Below, piece by piece: positions 8,727 to 18,010 of a stretch of 64,000 nt of DNA (positions are counted from its first letter, which is position 1; the number at the start of each line of letters is the position of its first letter). Under the pieces are notes generated by a model. The model made no database searches. It saw only the letters and a list, made by a program, of their open reading frames with translations, and was not told the origin of the DNA. Origin of the DNA: Candidatus Sumerlaeota bacterium (GTDB lineage: Bacteria; Sumerlaeota; Sumerlaeia; MWCT01; JAUWMI01); assembly GCA_030613245.1 (NCBI GenBank), contig JAUWMI010000001.1:124001-188000 (forward strand), read 5' to 3'. The position numbers and the translations under genes are program-made.

Positions 8727-9530
8727 CTAGGCGGGTTTAGACCGGACAGAAATAATCTTCCAGCCTGCATCGGTTTTCCTGAGCACGTAAGTCTCTTCCC
8801 TCTGCTTGGATAACGAGTTAATCGTGTCCTCACGCACGCATACCACTCTTGCGGCGTTATGGCTCTGGGTGGTCTCGAGCACCTTGACGAGTTTCTGGCT
8901 GCGCCGTTTCCCCTCGCTATCGAGGTAGAATTGCTTGCGCCGGGTCATGTAGTCCTTGAGCGAGATGTTGCCTCGCATTTCCTCTGCCAGACAGTTATAC
9001 TCCGAGGCAAAGTCTTGTTCGTTCCATGCTTCAATAAAGGTTTTCACCACCTGCTTGGGCGTTGCGTCGGCTAAATTAACACGGCTCTCCTTGACTGCGT
9101 TAGGAACCCTTGCGGCTCCTTCTTTTGTCGAAATGTACTCATCGCGACGGAAGATGAATTCCACGCGACCGAGCAGGTTAAGAGGATCAAACGGCTTGGT
9201 GAGAAAGTCGTCGCACTGTAAAGCGTTTTTCCAGAATTCTTCTGATTTTCCAGAGTCTTTTCCAATAGCAGTCATGACAATGATCGGAAGGTTTCTATAC
9301 TTGGGCTCCTTGCGAAGGCGTTTGCATACTTCCATTCCTGACATCACGGGCATACGCAGATCAACGAGAACCAGATCCGGGTTTTCTTGCTTAACCAGCT
9401 TCAGGCCGTCTTCACCATTGTACGCCGCAAGGGTGGTGTAGCCCTTGCTCTTTAGCGTGGCCTTAATGATATTAACAATCTCCTGGTCATCGTCAATGAT
9501 AACAATCTTTTTCGCTATTTGCTCTTCCAC
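8727..9530 (-). CDS. Response regulator with NTF2-like C-terminal domain
   Basis: 267 residues. Residues 8-125 are a receiver domain with all key residues: DDD near 14, phosphoacceptor Asp57 in VLVDLRMP, Thr87 and Lys112 in LTKPFDP. Residues from about 155 (TPKQVVKTFIEAWNEQDF to the end) resemble an NTF2/SnoaL-like alpha+beta domain: the EAWN start, a central FYLDSEGKR segment and a closing GWKIISVRS strand. There is no DNA-binding or enzymatic output domain, so phosphorylation probably controls a protein or small-ligand interaction. It faces the kinase-like gene tail to tail, 134 bp apart. Whether that protein, lacking its His, is a partner is open. Confidence 0.8.
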   Translation of the reverse strand: MEEQIAKKIVIIDDDQEIVNIIKATLKSKGYTTLAAYNGEDGLKLVKQENPDLVLVDLRMPVMSGMEVCKRLRKEPKYRNLPIIVMTAIGKDSGKSEEFWKNALQCDDFLTKPFDPLNLLGRVEFIFRRDEYISTKEGAARVPNAVKESRVNLADATPKQVVKTFIEAWNEQDFASEYNCLAEEMRGNISLKDYMTRRKQFYLDSEGKRRSQKLVKVLETTQSHNAARVVCVREDTINSLSKQREETYVLRKTDAGWKIISVRSKPA

Positions 9531-9933
9531 AAGTCCTGTCCTACTTTCTCAGGCTAGAAGGACGTCAAAAATTTATCCCTATAATGGCTATCGAGTCGCA
9601 CTTGTCAATTACTAATGTTACCATGGCCGTAAGTCTCGGCTGAGCAGATTTTTTAGTGTTTTGCCCTCACAGGATACCAGCCAGCGGCCCCATCCAGAAA
9701 ATAGTATAGTGCAGTTTACGGGATTCATCACTTTATTTCCCTGCCCGGCAAGGTTGGCTTGTCTTGTGGACATTTTGCTGGACGAAAGGTCATTTTTATC
9801 GTTGCACATGCCATAGTTTCTAGGGTAAGTATAGCCGGAACTGGGCGTAGAGCCGCGTTTCACTGCGGCTTGCCGTTTGCCATAGATTATTGAAATTGGC
9901 CAAGAGGGAAGGAGAACCGCGTTTTACAGTATA
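9531..9933. other. Intergenic region between the response regulator and nth
   Basis: Divergent upstream region. On the minus strand TTGACA (complement of 9603-9608) lies 17-19 bp before an AT-rich ATTATAG stretch and may be the response regulator promoter, but the -10 is poor. No gene is convincing; an 81-codon minus-strand frame at 9618-9863 has no ribosome site and an unlikely composition. Confidence 0.4.
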
Positions 9934-10596
9934 ATGAGGTCGGCCACGTTGCCCATTCGAAAAGTCTTGCGGATTGTAGAAGAGGAAGTGGGCCGCTGGA
10001 GGCAGCCTGCGGTTACTCGGGTGGCTCGGATCAATCGGGATGCGTTCCGGGTGCTGATTTCCACCATGTTAAGCCTGCGAACGAAGGACGAGGTGACTTC
10101 GGCCGCAAGCCGGCGACTCTTTGCTCTTGCAGCAACCCCCCAGAATATGCTTCGACTATCCGAAAGACAAATTGCCAAGACCATTTTCCCGGTTGGATTC
10201 TATCGTACCAAGGCTGCCAATATTCGCACGGTGTGTAAGCAGCTGGTTAACCAATTTGGCTCCCGTGTTCCGAGTTCTATTGACACGCTGATTACGTTTA
10301 AGGGCGTGGGGCGCAAGACAGCAAATCTGGTAGTAACCCTGGGCTATGGAAAACCGGGCATCTGTGTGGATACACATGTTCATCGTATCTGTAACCGCTG
10401 GGGCTACGTTCGGACCAGAACGCCCGAAAAAACCGAGTTCGCTCTGCGCCGGACACTCCCACGTTCCTATTGGACGCGTTTCAATAGTTTGCTTGTCGCG
10501 TTCGGACAAAATTGCTGCATCCCGGTGTCTCCACATTGCAGCTGGTGTCGGGTGAAGCCCTACTGTGCACGGGTTGAGGTTAAGAAATCCCGATGA
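9934..10596 (+). CDS. nth: Endonuclease III (DNA glycosylase/AP lyase)
   Basis: 220 residues, normal for the family, which removes oxidised pyrimidines from DNA and nicks at abasic sites. The helix-hairpin-helix GVGRKTAN carries catalytic Lys128, and VDTHVHRI carries catalytic Asp146. The C-terminal iron-sulfur loop is complete: Cys195, Cys202, Cys205 and Cys211 in C-x6-C-x2-C-x5-C spacing. The early helix has STMLSLRTKD instead of the LSAQTTD of the E. coli enzyme, a common variant. The start is not certain: ATG at 9934 has no strong ribosome site and a TTG lies close downstream. It stands alone, with 217 bp to the next gene. Confidence 0.93.
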   Translation: MRSATLPIRKVLRIVEEEVGRWRQPAVTRVARINRDAFRVLISTMLSLRTKDEVTSAASRRLFALAATPQNMLRLSERQIAKTIFPVGFYRTKAANIRTVCKQLVNQFGSRVPSSIDTLITFKGVGRKTANLVVTLGYGKPGICVDTHVHRICNRWGYVRTRTPEKTEFALRRTLPRSYWTRFNSLLVAFGQNCCIPVSPHCSWCRVKPYCARVEVKKSR

Positions 10597-10813
10597 GCCG
10601 GAACCTTTTTACCTGAAACCGGTCTTTTACATTTTGGAGATGGGTATAATTAAAGATGATCCAATGACCTGACTGTGGATGAGAAAAGGTGAAGCTAGCT
10701 ATATCCCAGTACAGTGTCTTCCAGGTGCCGAATCGGTTCTTTTTCAGCGGGGAAAAAAATTGCTTGAATTCCTGTGGCGACCAAACTAAAATCTTCTTGC
10801 AAGATCATAATGT

Positions 10814-11452
10814 ATGATGAAAAGTCCCAGTCGTCGCATTAAATACCATCAGGGGAACATGGCAGCACTTTTTGATCGCTTTTACGGCGAGCTTATTCAG
10901 CTGCTTGATCGTTCGCGGCTACTTCATTCTCTCGGGGTTACCCATATAGCACTGGTTCTCGCGCAGCGCTACCAGCAGGATGTACAGACAGTCGCAATAG
11001 CGGGTCTTCTCCACGATTGTGCCAGGTGTCTTCCAGAGCAGGACATCGGAAAGCGACTGTCCAGCGCCGGTATAGTGTTAGAGGGGGAAGACATACAGTT
11101 TCCCCAGCTCTGGCATGCGATTCTCGCAGGGGAAATGATAAGGACAACGTTTGGGGTATCGGACGCGGCAATTCAGCGAGCCGTGCGAATACATCCAACG
11201 GGTGACGAAGCCATGGGCTTGCTGGATAAGATTCTGTTTCTGGCTGACTGTATAGAGCCAGGACGGCGGTTTAGCAGCATAGCGCGTCTGCGCAGCCTTG
11301 CGTATCAAGATCTGGATCAGGCGGTTATTGAGGCCTTGCGGACCAAGATTGCATATCTTCGGAAAAGCGGTCAGCCACTGCACTCTCGCTCCCTGAGGGC
11401 ACTGGCTGATCTGGAGTGCAGGAGGGATTCCGATAAGCCAACTCTCATCTGA
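10814..11452 (+). CDS. yqeK: YqeK-type HD-domain diadenosine tetraphosphate hydrolase
   Basis: 212 residues. The HD-domain pattern of YqeK is clear: an early His in RLLHSLGVTH, the HD pair in AIAGLLHDCAR (about 67-68), a mid-domain WHAILAG and a late RIHPTGDEAMGLLDKI followed by FLADCIEPGRR. Known members split Ap4A symmetrically into two ADP. In most bacteria yqeK lies between nadD and rsfS; here rsfS follows, overlapping its 3' end, but nadD is absent upstream. A GTATAATTAAAG stretch near 10644 may be a -10 element for this pair. Confidence 0.88.
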   Translation: MMKSPSRRIKYHQGNMAALFDRFYGELIQLLDRSRLLHSLGVTHIALVLAQRYQQDVQTVAIAGLLHDCARCLPEQDIGKRLSSAGIVLEGEDIQFPQLWHAILAGEMIRTTFGVSDAAIQRAVRIHPTGDEAMGLLDKILFLADCIEPGRRFSSIARLRSLAYQDLDQAVIEALRTKIAYLRKSGQPLHSRSLRALADLECRRDSDKPTLI

Positions 11453-11801
11453 ACAGAAGGCAATCACAGTTGCCAGAGCACAAGCTGACAAGAAGGCAGG
11501 TGATATTGTTGTACTGGATGTCAGCAAGGTGTGTAATTTTACGGATTATTTTGTCATTGGCACAGGGACGTCACGCCAGCAGTTGCGCGCTGTTGGTCAA
11601 CACGTTGAGGAAGTTCTCAAGTCGAACGGGTGTAGCGCGTACAATGTAGACGGGTATGGGACGTCAACGTGGTTAGTGCTGGATTATGGAGACGTTGTAG
11701 TTCATGTTTTTAGCGCAGAGGCTCGGCGCTATTATGACCTGGAGCGCCTGTGGGGAGACGCCCGGGTGGTAACGTGGTGCCCTGCAGCCCGGAAAAAGTA
11801 A
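11433..11801 (+). CDS. rsfS: Ribosomal silencing factor RsfS (non-canonical start)
   Basis: The product carries the RsfS signature: DKKAGDIVVLDVSKV, then TDYFVIGTGTSRQQ, WLVLDYGDVVVHVF and YYDLERLWGDA. RsfS binds ribosomal protein uL14 and blocks subunit joining. The first in-frame ATG, GTG or TTG is GTG at 11529, which would delete about 30 conserved N-terminal residues. The frame is open back to 11397 and matches the family from about 11450, so translation probably starts at a rare codon. ATA at 11433 lies 7 nt after AGGAGG (11420-11425) and would give 122 residues, the usual length; ATT at 11427 and CTG at 11406 are alternatives. The gene overlaps the end of yqeK, so coupled translation may help. 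A sequencing error cannot be excluded. Confidence 0.8.
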   Translation: MSQLSSEQKAITVARAQADKKAGDIVVLDVSKVCNFTDYFVIGTGTSRQQLRAVGQHVEEVLKSNGCSAYNVDGYGTSTWLVLDYGDVVVHVFSAEARRYYDLERLWGDARVVTWCPAARKK

Positions 11802-11968
11802 AGAGCATTAGGGCAGCAAACCTTACTGATGCGAGCCGGCACCTGGGCTTTAGATGTATGTCTTTATAAGTGATTGCCAAGGAGCGACCCTTAACTTTTT
11901 TCGACAAAGGGCAGAGGCTGCAAGAGGCAGACCTCGCTCCAATAGAACTACGGATACGAGGAGATATC

Positions 11969-12502
11969 ATGCTTAAGTTCAAAATTGGCCAAACGGTTGT
12001 CGAACCAACTATCGGCATTTGCACTGTGCAGGGCATACGGCGAATGACGGTTGATGACATTGAGGAAAACTATTACATCTTCCAGGCAGGCAATGCACGG
12101 GTGATGGTGCCAAAGTCGCAGCTGCAGAAGCGCGGTATTCGTAAGCCGATGTCCAAAGACGAGGTCAAGAAGATTTTTAGCCTCCTCAAAGTGCCGGTAT
12201 CGCCAAATCGCAACGACGCCCGCCTTCAATACATCAATTATCGCGAAGTCATGAAGAGCGGCGATCCTCAGAGAATTACCCGGCTTCTCCGCGATCTCTA
12301 CACTCTGGAACAGTCAGACCAGCTCAAAGGGAAAGAAAAGGAAATCATGGAGCAAGCAAAACGCTTTCTCTGTAATGAGATCACCTTCATAAGAGGGATG
12401 TCCAAGACTAAGATAACGGAGAATATCAACGAAAGTTTGCGGGTGATGTACAAAAAGAAGGTGGCAAAGGATCGAGAAAAGGCGAAAAAGGCAAGTCAGT
12501 GA
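11969..12502 (+). CDS. CarD-family transcription regulator
   Basis: 177 residues from ATG 11969, which has AGGAG five bases upstream; an in-frame codon at 11870 would add 33 residues unlike the family. The N-terminal RNA-polymerase-interacting domain is clear (MLKFKIGQTVVEPTIG, then CTVQGI, later YYIF and VMVPKSQL), followed by a helical C-terminal domain (about 85-165) ending in a Lys-rich tail. CarD proteins bind the RNA polymerase beta subunit and stabilise open promoter complexes, especially at housekeeping promoters. The gene follows rsfS by 167 bp in the same direction. Confidence 0.9.
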   Translation: MLKFKIGQTVVEPTIGICTVQGIRRMTVDDIEENYYIFQAGNARVMVPKSQLQKRGIRKPMSKDEVKKIFSLLKVPVSPNRNDARLQYINYREVMKSGDPQRITRLLRDLYTLEQSDQLKGKEKEIMEQAKRFLCNEITFIRGMSKTKITENINESLRVMYKKKVAKDREKAKKASQ

Positions 12503-12675
12503 TTGCGTCGGAATTCTCTCATGCTCTGACCCTGGTCTAAGCCTCGTGGGACTGCAGGTCTGTACCTTATGATGTGCTACGTGAGGATGAAAAGTAGGAT
12601 AGGAATGGGTGCAGTGCTGCGATCCTGAAGCTCCTTTTTCCGGTTTTTCAAAGTATATTGGTAATCTTCGGTTCA

Positions 12676-13587
12676 ATGGCCGTAACCCGGAAGCCCTCAT
12701 TCATCTATACCCCCCAATACGAAGTAGATATTGGCGTTCACGTCTTCCCGACAGTCAAGTACCGCTTAATTCACGATTATCTTGTGAAGCATGGACATGT
12801 GGGTCAGGAGGAGTTCCTTGCGCCCCAGCCTGCATCTTTAGACGAGTTGCTGCTGGTACATACGCGGGAATATCTGGACGACCTGCAGGCGTTGCACAGC
12901 ACTCCGCGCACGATCTACTCTGAGCTGCCGCTTACCGCAGAGATTGTTCAGGCCTACATGCTCTGTGCAGGCGGGAGCATTCTGGCAGCACGTGAGGCAT
13001 TGGGCCATCGCATTGGTGTCCATCTGGGTGGTGGTTTTCACCACGCCTTTCCTGACCATGCAGAGGGCTTCTGTTATATCAATGACGTGGCCGTGGCTAT
13101 TAGCGTCCTGATTCACGATGGGTCAATAAGGCGCGCCTTCGTGGTTGACTGTGACCTGCACCAGGGTAACGGTACAGCGCGTTGCTTTCAGGGTAATCAC
13201 AATGTTTTTACCTTTTCCATTCATCAAGAGCACAATTATCCCGTGAAAGAGCCCAGCGACCTCGATATTGGATTGCCAGATTTTGCTGACAATGAGTTAT
13301 ACCTAACAGAGCTTGGCCGTGTGATTCCTGGTAAGATTGACGAGTTTAGGCCGGATTTAGTTTTATACGTGGCAGGCGCTGATCCGTACGAGCACGATCA
13401 GCTCGGACAGCTCCAGGTAACCATGGAGGGATTGCGCCGGCGAGACGAAATGGTAATCTCCTACTGCGTAGAGCGTAACATTCCGCTGGCAATTGTCATG
13501 GCCGGCGGATATGCTTATAAAACGGAGGATACCGTTCAAATTCACGTAAACACCTGTCTGACAGCATTACAAACCCTGCAGAAATAA
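12676..13587 (+). CDS. Histone deacetylase-family hydrolase (AcuC/HDAC-like)
   Basis: About 303 residues. All arginase-fold deacetylase motifs are visible: LGGGFHHAFPDHAEGFCYIND with the catalytic His pair, VVDCDLHQGNGTA with zinc-binding Asp and His, AGADPYEHDQLG with the last zinc Asp, and MAGGYA near the end. Bacterial members remove acetyl or acyl groups from lysines, polyamines or small amides. There is no acetoin operon nearby, so the substrate is unknown. ATG at 12676 is chosen because it opens the conserved region; an upstream TTG at 12658 would add six residues. Confidence 0.9.
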   Translation: MAVTRKPSFIYTPQYEVDIGVHVFPTVKYRLIHDYLVKHGHVGQEEFLAPQPASLDELLLVHTREYLDDLQALHSTPRTIYSELPLTAEIVQAYMLCAGGSILAAREALGHRIGVHLGGGFHHAFPDHAEGFCYINDVAVAISVLIHDGSIRRAFVVDCDLHQGNGTARCFQGNHNVFTFSIHQEHNYPVKEPSDLDIGLPDFADNELYLTELGRVIPGKIDEFRPDLVLYVAGADPYEHDQLGQLQVTMEGLRRRDEMVISYCVERNIPLAIVMAGGYAYKTEDTVQIHVNTCLTALQTLQK

Positions 13588-13738
13588 CGCGTCAATATTC
13601 GAAAGATAATCTCTCGCTTTGTCATACACTAGAGGCTCTCGAATCATACTACAACAGTACACTTGCTAATTTAATTTGCCTATCAGCAGAGAAAACGACT
13701 GTAGCAGGCTCCCGAAAAATCAAAAGGAGGGTTAAGGA

Positions 13739-15072
13739 ATGTACATATTTTTAAGATACAAGAAAGGAATTGCCGAGAAAATATCAATCAATAAATGGAG
13801 CGGGCTGGTCAGGATGAAAGCGGCTCTTGCTTCACTTAGCCTGGTGATCTTGATGGTGATTGGAGCAGGTTTGACGTTCTCGGTCCAGACCGATGGTCTC
13901 ATTATTAACATAGAGGATGTTCCATACAACCCGGGTACGCGATGGATATATTCTGTTGGAGGAAAAGACACTGGAGCTCAATCGCGCAGGCTTACTGTTC
14001 AAGTAGAAAAGAGCGACACGGGCAAGGACGGCTTACTAGAATCTGTTTATTTCTTAGAAGGATTGGGCACCAAGCGACTTTATGTTCGGGTACTGCCCAA
14101 GGCGTGGCCACCTATTCTTCACCGGAAGAATCCACACTTATTCATAAGATTCAATTCCCTTTAAAATTGGGTGTGGAAATGGAATTCCAGCCCTCTGGTT
14201 TGAACTCTGAAATTGAGCCAGGCCCGGCCAAAGTCAGGGTAACTGCCGAAGATAGGATATCTGTGCCATTTGGCACTTTCAACTGCCTGAAACTGGACGT
14301 AGAGCCAAAGGTAGCAAAGTACATTCAAGAATTCAGCCAGTGGATTGCTCCCAATGTGGGCATGGTAAAACAAAAGATTATCACTGCACAGGGAACTCAG
14401 ATCTTCGAGCTGGTTGATTTCCGTCGGAACGCAGAAGCTATATGGACGTCTATATCGCCGTCCATGTTCCAAACCGACTTTAATGTATCCAATCTTGACG
14501 AATGGATCACTGCATCAGAATCCTGGACGATTGCCGACGGGATTCTCTCTTCTGGAGGGAAAGGTAAAGAATATATCTGGCTGAAGCATTACGTGTGGCA
14601 AGATTGCAAAATATCTTATCGGTTCAGGCTTATCTCGGGCGGGGATGCGTGGATCAGTTTTCGGGCCAACTTTATTGATGAACCACGTGGCTTCTCTTAT
14701 TTTCAGATTGACGATGGATCAGTCAAGATTCGCCACACCAACCCCGAGGGATTCGAAACCATCAGCAATTATGCCCCCGCTCCAGCAAGCAACCAGTGGC
14801 ACAGGATGGAGTGTGTCATAAAAGATGCCAGGGTGGACTGTTTTATTGATGGAAAGCTAACCGTATCTACACAAGAATGCCCGGTTAATTTCGGCATGAT
14901 AGGCTTTCGCACGCTTGATACGAAGATTGCAATTGATGATATTCGCGTGGAAAACCTGGCCTCTGACGCGCCTGAGAATGTCGATACCGGAGGATCTGAA
15001 CCCAAGAAAACCGCTTCGCTGGTTATAACACAGGTGGGTAATATACGATCTTTATTTGGTGGAGAGTTTTAG
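13739..15072 (+). pseudogene. Membrane-anchored protein with C-terminal LamG/DUF1080-like domain, frameshifted
   Basis: ATG at 13739 follows AAAGGAGG with 8-nt spacing. The first frame encodes one hydrophobic segment (about residues 26-46) and an extracytoplasmic domain with NPGTRWIYSVGG and LYVRVLPK. At about 14097-14101 (CCCAAGGCG) the coding frame changes: restoring one A would give PKGVATYSSPEES and lead smoothly into the second frame, which runs to 15072 with PLKLGVEMEF and then a concanavalin A-like domain (SNLDEWITASESWTIADG, SYFQIDDG, and a closing AIDDIRVEN). The two frames overlap from 13942 to 14164, so a one-base deletion explains both. It could be a real pseudogene, an assembly error, or programmed slippage, which is least likely. 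Function unknown. Confidence 0.7.
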
Positions 15073-15169
15073 ACCCCAGCATGCCGTGTCTTATTATACT
15101 TTTGATTCTTTTACCACCTTAACCCAAAACTGTTAAGGAAAGCACATATATGGCCAGTGGGTGTTAGGG

Positions 15170-18010
15170 CTATTCTTCCTGTTCGGAGGGTGTAGTAGCG
15201 CGTCGTTGTTGAATTTCATCCTGAAGTTTCTTGGCTGCTTTGAAACCAGGGAAGGCCTGAAGCAGCAGCTTATTGTAGTGCTCGGCTTTTTCAAGATTGC
15301 CTTGCTTGAGGTAGTATTCTGCTATCATCTGGTGCGCTTTAGGATTGGTCGGAACGGGTAAGGCGACCCGTTGTTCGAGAAAGTTAATGCCGCGCTCAGG
15401 ATCGTTGAAAAACTCTACGAGGATATAGCCAAGATTGTAGAGATACACCGGCTTGGCCTTCGCCTTTTCCATAATTGTGGTGAGTTTTTGTTGAGCCTCA
15501 GTGATCTGGCCGAGGCGCTCGAGGCAGAGCGCTTCGATCACTTCATAGTAATCATTTCCATCTTCGGCGCGTTCCAGTACACGGCGCGTATATTCGTAAG
15601 CGCTTTGAAAGTCCCTCTTTTTCAGGTATAGTGTGACAAGCTGGGAATCAACTTCTGTCGAGTTTGGCCGGAGGCGTTTTTGCTCCCGAAAAATTTGCTC
15701 GGCTTCCGGGATTCGGTTCATGAACAAGTATGTTGTAGCCAGATGGAGATAGAGATCCTGACGTTCAGGAGTAATATGAATAAGAGATTGGAAGGTTTCA
15801 ACTGCCTTCTCATACTGGCCATTGTAGAGCTCCCGAAACGCCTTGCCAACGTAACGATCTTCATAGAATTCCGGGTCATACTTAGCTATCTTTCGCTGTA
15901 AGCTACGAATCAGCATGGGGTTTGGCACGCGCTGTTTGATATAGATTTCTGCGAGCCGGTCGAGAGCTGGGGTGTAGGCCGGCGAATACCAGATGGCCGT
16001 TTGAAGGTTCTCCTTAGCTTGCCTGAGATAGTCATCATCGGGCGAGAGTTTTGAGAGTTCATAGTAGGACAAGCCGAGCAGGTAGAATACAGCATGAAAG
16101 CGTATTTCCCGCAGTGACGCCTCGAGCCGGTCAATGCCCCTGTTCAGGTATAAATGTGCTTTGGCCTTATAGAAGTTCACGCCGTCAGGATCGTTGCCTA
16201 TGCTTGGATCGTTTAAGGTTTTGGCGAAGGTTGATCCTATCATATAGGCAATTTCCCCTCCTGAAAATGAGAGATATCCATTTAGACGATCACGGCTCAT
16301 GGCTTCGCGAATGAGCTTTTCAGCCCGGCGAAGCCAATAGAACTTATGCTCTTGTGTAGCATCAGGAACAGTGAGAAAGTTCTGCACGTATCCTTCAGCG
16401 CGGGCACGGTAAATATCGGTCACGTAGTTGATAAGGATAAAGTGGTTTGCGAGTGGGGAGACCCCGATTAGGATCAAGGCAAATGCAAGAAGACCGACGT
16501 GGCCCAGGCGTGGTATGCGTGTTCCGTTAGGTGCCGGGGCATGCGACGTATCGGGAGCTGATTGTGAGGGGCTGGCGATTTGGTGCGCCTCTGGTGCACG
16601 GCGCCAGATGCGATCGCCCGAAATCCAGATGCCAAACAAAAAGGCGAACTGGAGGGCGATCGGTGCAATATGCATCGGGAAGTCGAGAAAAGCATGGAGA
16701 ATGGTGGCTGCCAGAGCGATAAAGATTCCACACTGAATGCCCCGCTCCCGGGGGTCGGATGAGCATTCCAGCACTGTCCAGCCGAATTTCAAATAGTAAT
16801 AGAGCCCGATCAACACGAGCAGGAGTCCGACTATTCCTAATTCAATAGCAATCTGTATATAGTCGTTATGAGCGCGCAGGGTTCGCTTCGGCGTCGGCCA
16901 TAAGAGTGTCTCATGGTGTTCAGTCAGGTAGGCACCCTGTGCTTTTGGATAGACATATTGAAAGCTGCCAATCCCATGGCCCCAGATGGGGCTCTGGCTA
17001 ATAAGTGGCATTGAGCAGACCAGAATGCGAAAGCGCGTTCCCTTTTTAATCACGGCGGGATTGAAATGACTCAGGCGTGTCAGTATTGGCGCTTCCTGGG
17101 ATTTGAACGGATTATACCGGCTGGAGATCACTTGACTGAGTATCAGAAGGAGAATGATAACTGTGCTGATTAGAATAGTCCGAATAGGAAGTCTGACTTG
17201 TGCCACTCGGGTTAGATGGTAAAGATAGACCGGTGTGACGAAGAAGAGAACCAGCCATACGCCTTTACTCTGGGCCGTGAGGAAGACAGCGATTAGGAGG
17301 GCAAGAAAAATGCCCAGGGCGATTTTGTGCCAAGGACGTTTTGTGACGAGAAATAGAGCAATCGCCACAAAAAATGAGGGCATCAGAAAGCACGACAGCC
17401 CCGTATTATGCCCAATGAGAGACCCCATGCGGTTTCGCACATTCGGGAATTCGTGGAGGAACGACCTGGAGAGCTCAAGATGCTGGAGCAGCGCAACCAC
17501 GCCCAGGCAGAAGGCGGTAAAGAAGAGAATGCCAACCGCCTGCATCACGAATTTCCGTGTCTTGGCCATGTCGCTTACAATAAGAAAGAAGAGGGCAAAC
17601 AACATCACATTTGTGCAGGTACGCAGGCTGTAGTGGAATGTGGGAGTAATATAGCGGAGTGAAATCAACCCATATACCAGAAATATAAAGAGAATCCAGT
17701 GGCGGACTCCGGTACGTCGTGGCTCATTCCTCTGGAGAATTTTGAGGAGAAAATAGCAGACAACCAGGCTAATGATTATAACGCTGGCGATGCTTCCCTT
17801 CAGCGTAAGAGGAGCGTAGCCGAGGTAGAGGAAGGGCACGAGCTGCTCGGCCCAGAACTGGGAAAGGTTGTGTTGGATAAAAAATGCCTCGAGTTGTGCC
17901 ATCCACTGGTCGCGGATTTGCAAAGGATAGATAAGCGGAACCAGCAGTAGTAAAAGCAGGATCAGAATTCGGCAAATGCGTTCGAGGTATCTGGTGATTG
18001 TCTGCTGCAT
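15170..18010 (-). CDS. O-antigen ligase/polymerase-like membrane protein with C-terminal TPR domain
   Basis: 946 residues. Residues 1-480 hold about a dozen membrane segments typical of the Wzy/WaaL/PglL superfamily, with the Wzy_C-type loop (TRFRILVCSMPLISQSPIWGHGIGSFQ and a following RAHNDYIQIAIELG) that carries the conserved Arg, Gly and His residues. A hydrophilic linker and another membrane helix (about 525-545) lead into a long region of tetratricopeptide repeats (about 560-930). Such ligase-TPR fusions transfer or polymerise lipid-linked glycans at the periplasmic face. No glycan cluster lies next to it; the GT2 gene near 41.4 kb and the UbiA-type gene near 43.2 kb are the only possible glycan genes in the window. 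Confidence 0.82.
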   Translation of the reverse strand: MQQTITRYLERICRILILLLLLLVPLIYPLQIRDQWMAQLEAFFIQHNLSQFWAEQLVPFLYLGYAPLTLKGSIASVIIISLVVCYFLLKILQRNEPRRTGVRHWILFIFLVYGLISLRYITPTFHYSLRTCTNVMLFALFFLIVSDMAKTRKFVMQAVGILFFTAFCLGVVALLQHLELSRSFLHEFPNVRNRMGSLIGHNTGLSCFLMPSFFVAIALFLVTKRPWHKIALGIFLALLIAVFLTAQSKGVWLVLFFVTPVYLYHLTRVAQVRLPIRTILISTVIILLLILSQVISSRYNPFKSQEAPILTRLSHFNPAVIKKGTRFRILVCSMPLISQSPIWGHGIGSFQYVYPKAQGAYLTEHHETLLWPTPKRTLRAHNDYIQIAIELGIVGLLLVLIGLYYYLKFGWTVLECSSDPRERGIQCGIFIALAATILHAFLDFPMHIAPIALQFAFLFGIWISGDRIWRRAPEAHQIASPSQSAPDTSHAPAPNGTRIPRLGHVGLLAFALILIGVSPLANHFILINYVTDIYRARAEGYVQNFLTVPDATQEHKFYWLRRAEKLIREAMSRDRLNGYLSFSGGEIAYMIGSTFAKTLNDPSIGNDPDGVNFYKAKAHLYLNRGIDRLEASLREIRFHAVFYLLGLSYYELSKLSPDDDYLRQAKENLQTAIWYSPAYTPALDRLAEIYIKQRVPNPMLIRSLQRKIAKYDPEFYEDRYVGKAFRELYNGQYEKAVETFQSLIHITPERQDLYLHLATTYLFMNRIPEAEQIFREQKRLRPNSTEVDSQLVTLYLKKRDFQSAYEYTRRVLERAEDGNDYYEVIEALCLERLGQITEAQQKLTTIMEKAKAKPVYLYNLGYILVEFFNDPERGINFLEQRVALPVPTNPKAHQMIAEYYLKQGNLEKAEHYNKLLLQAFPGFKAAKKLQDEIQQRRATTPSEQEE

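Noticed and set aside
9618-9863. 81-codon minus-strand frame between the response regulator and nth
   Set aside because: No ribosome site, no recognisable motif and intergenic base composition.
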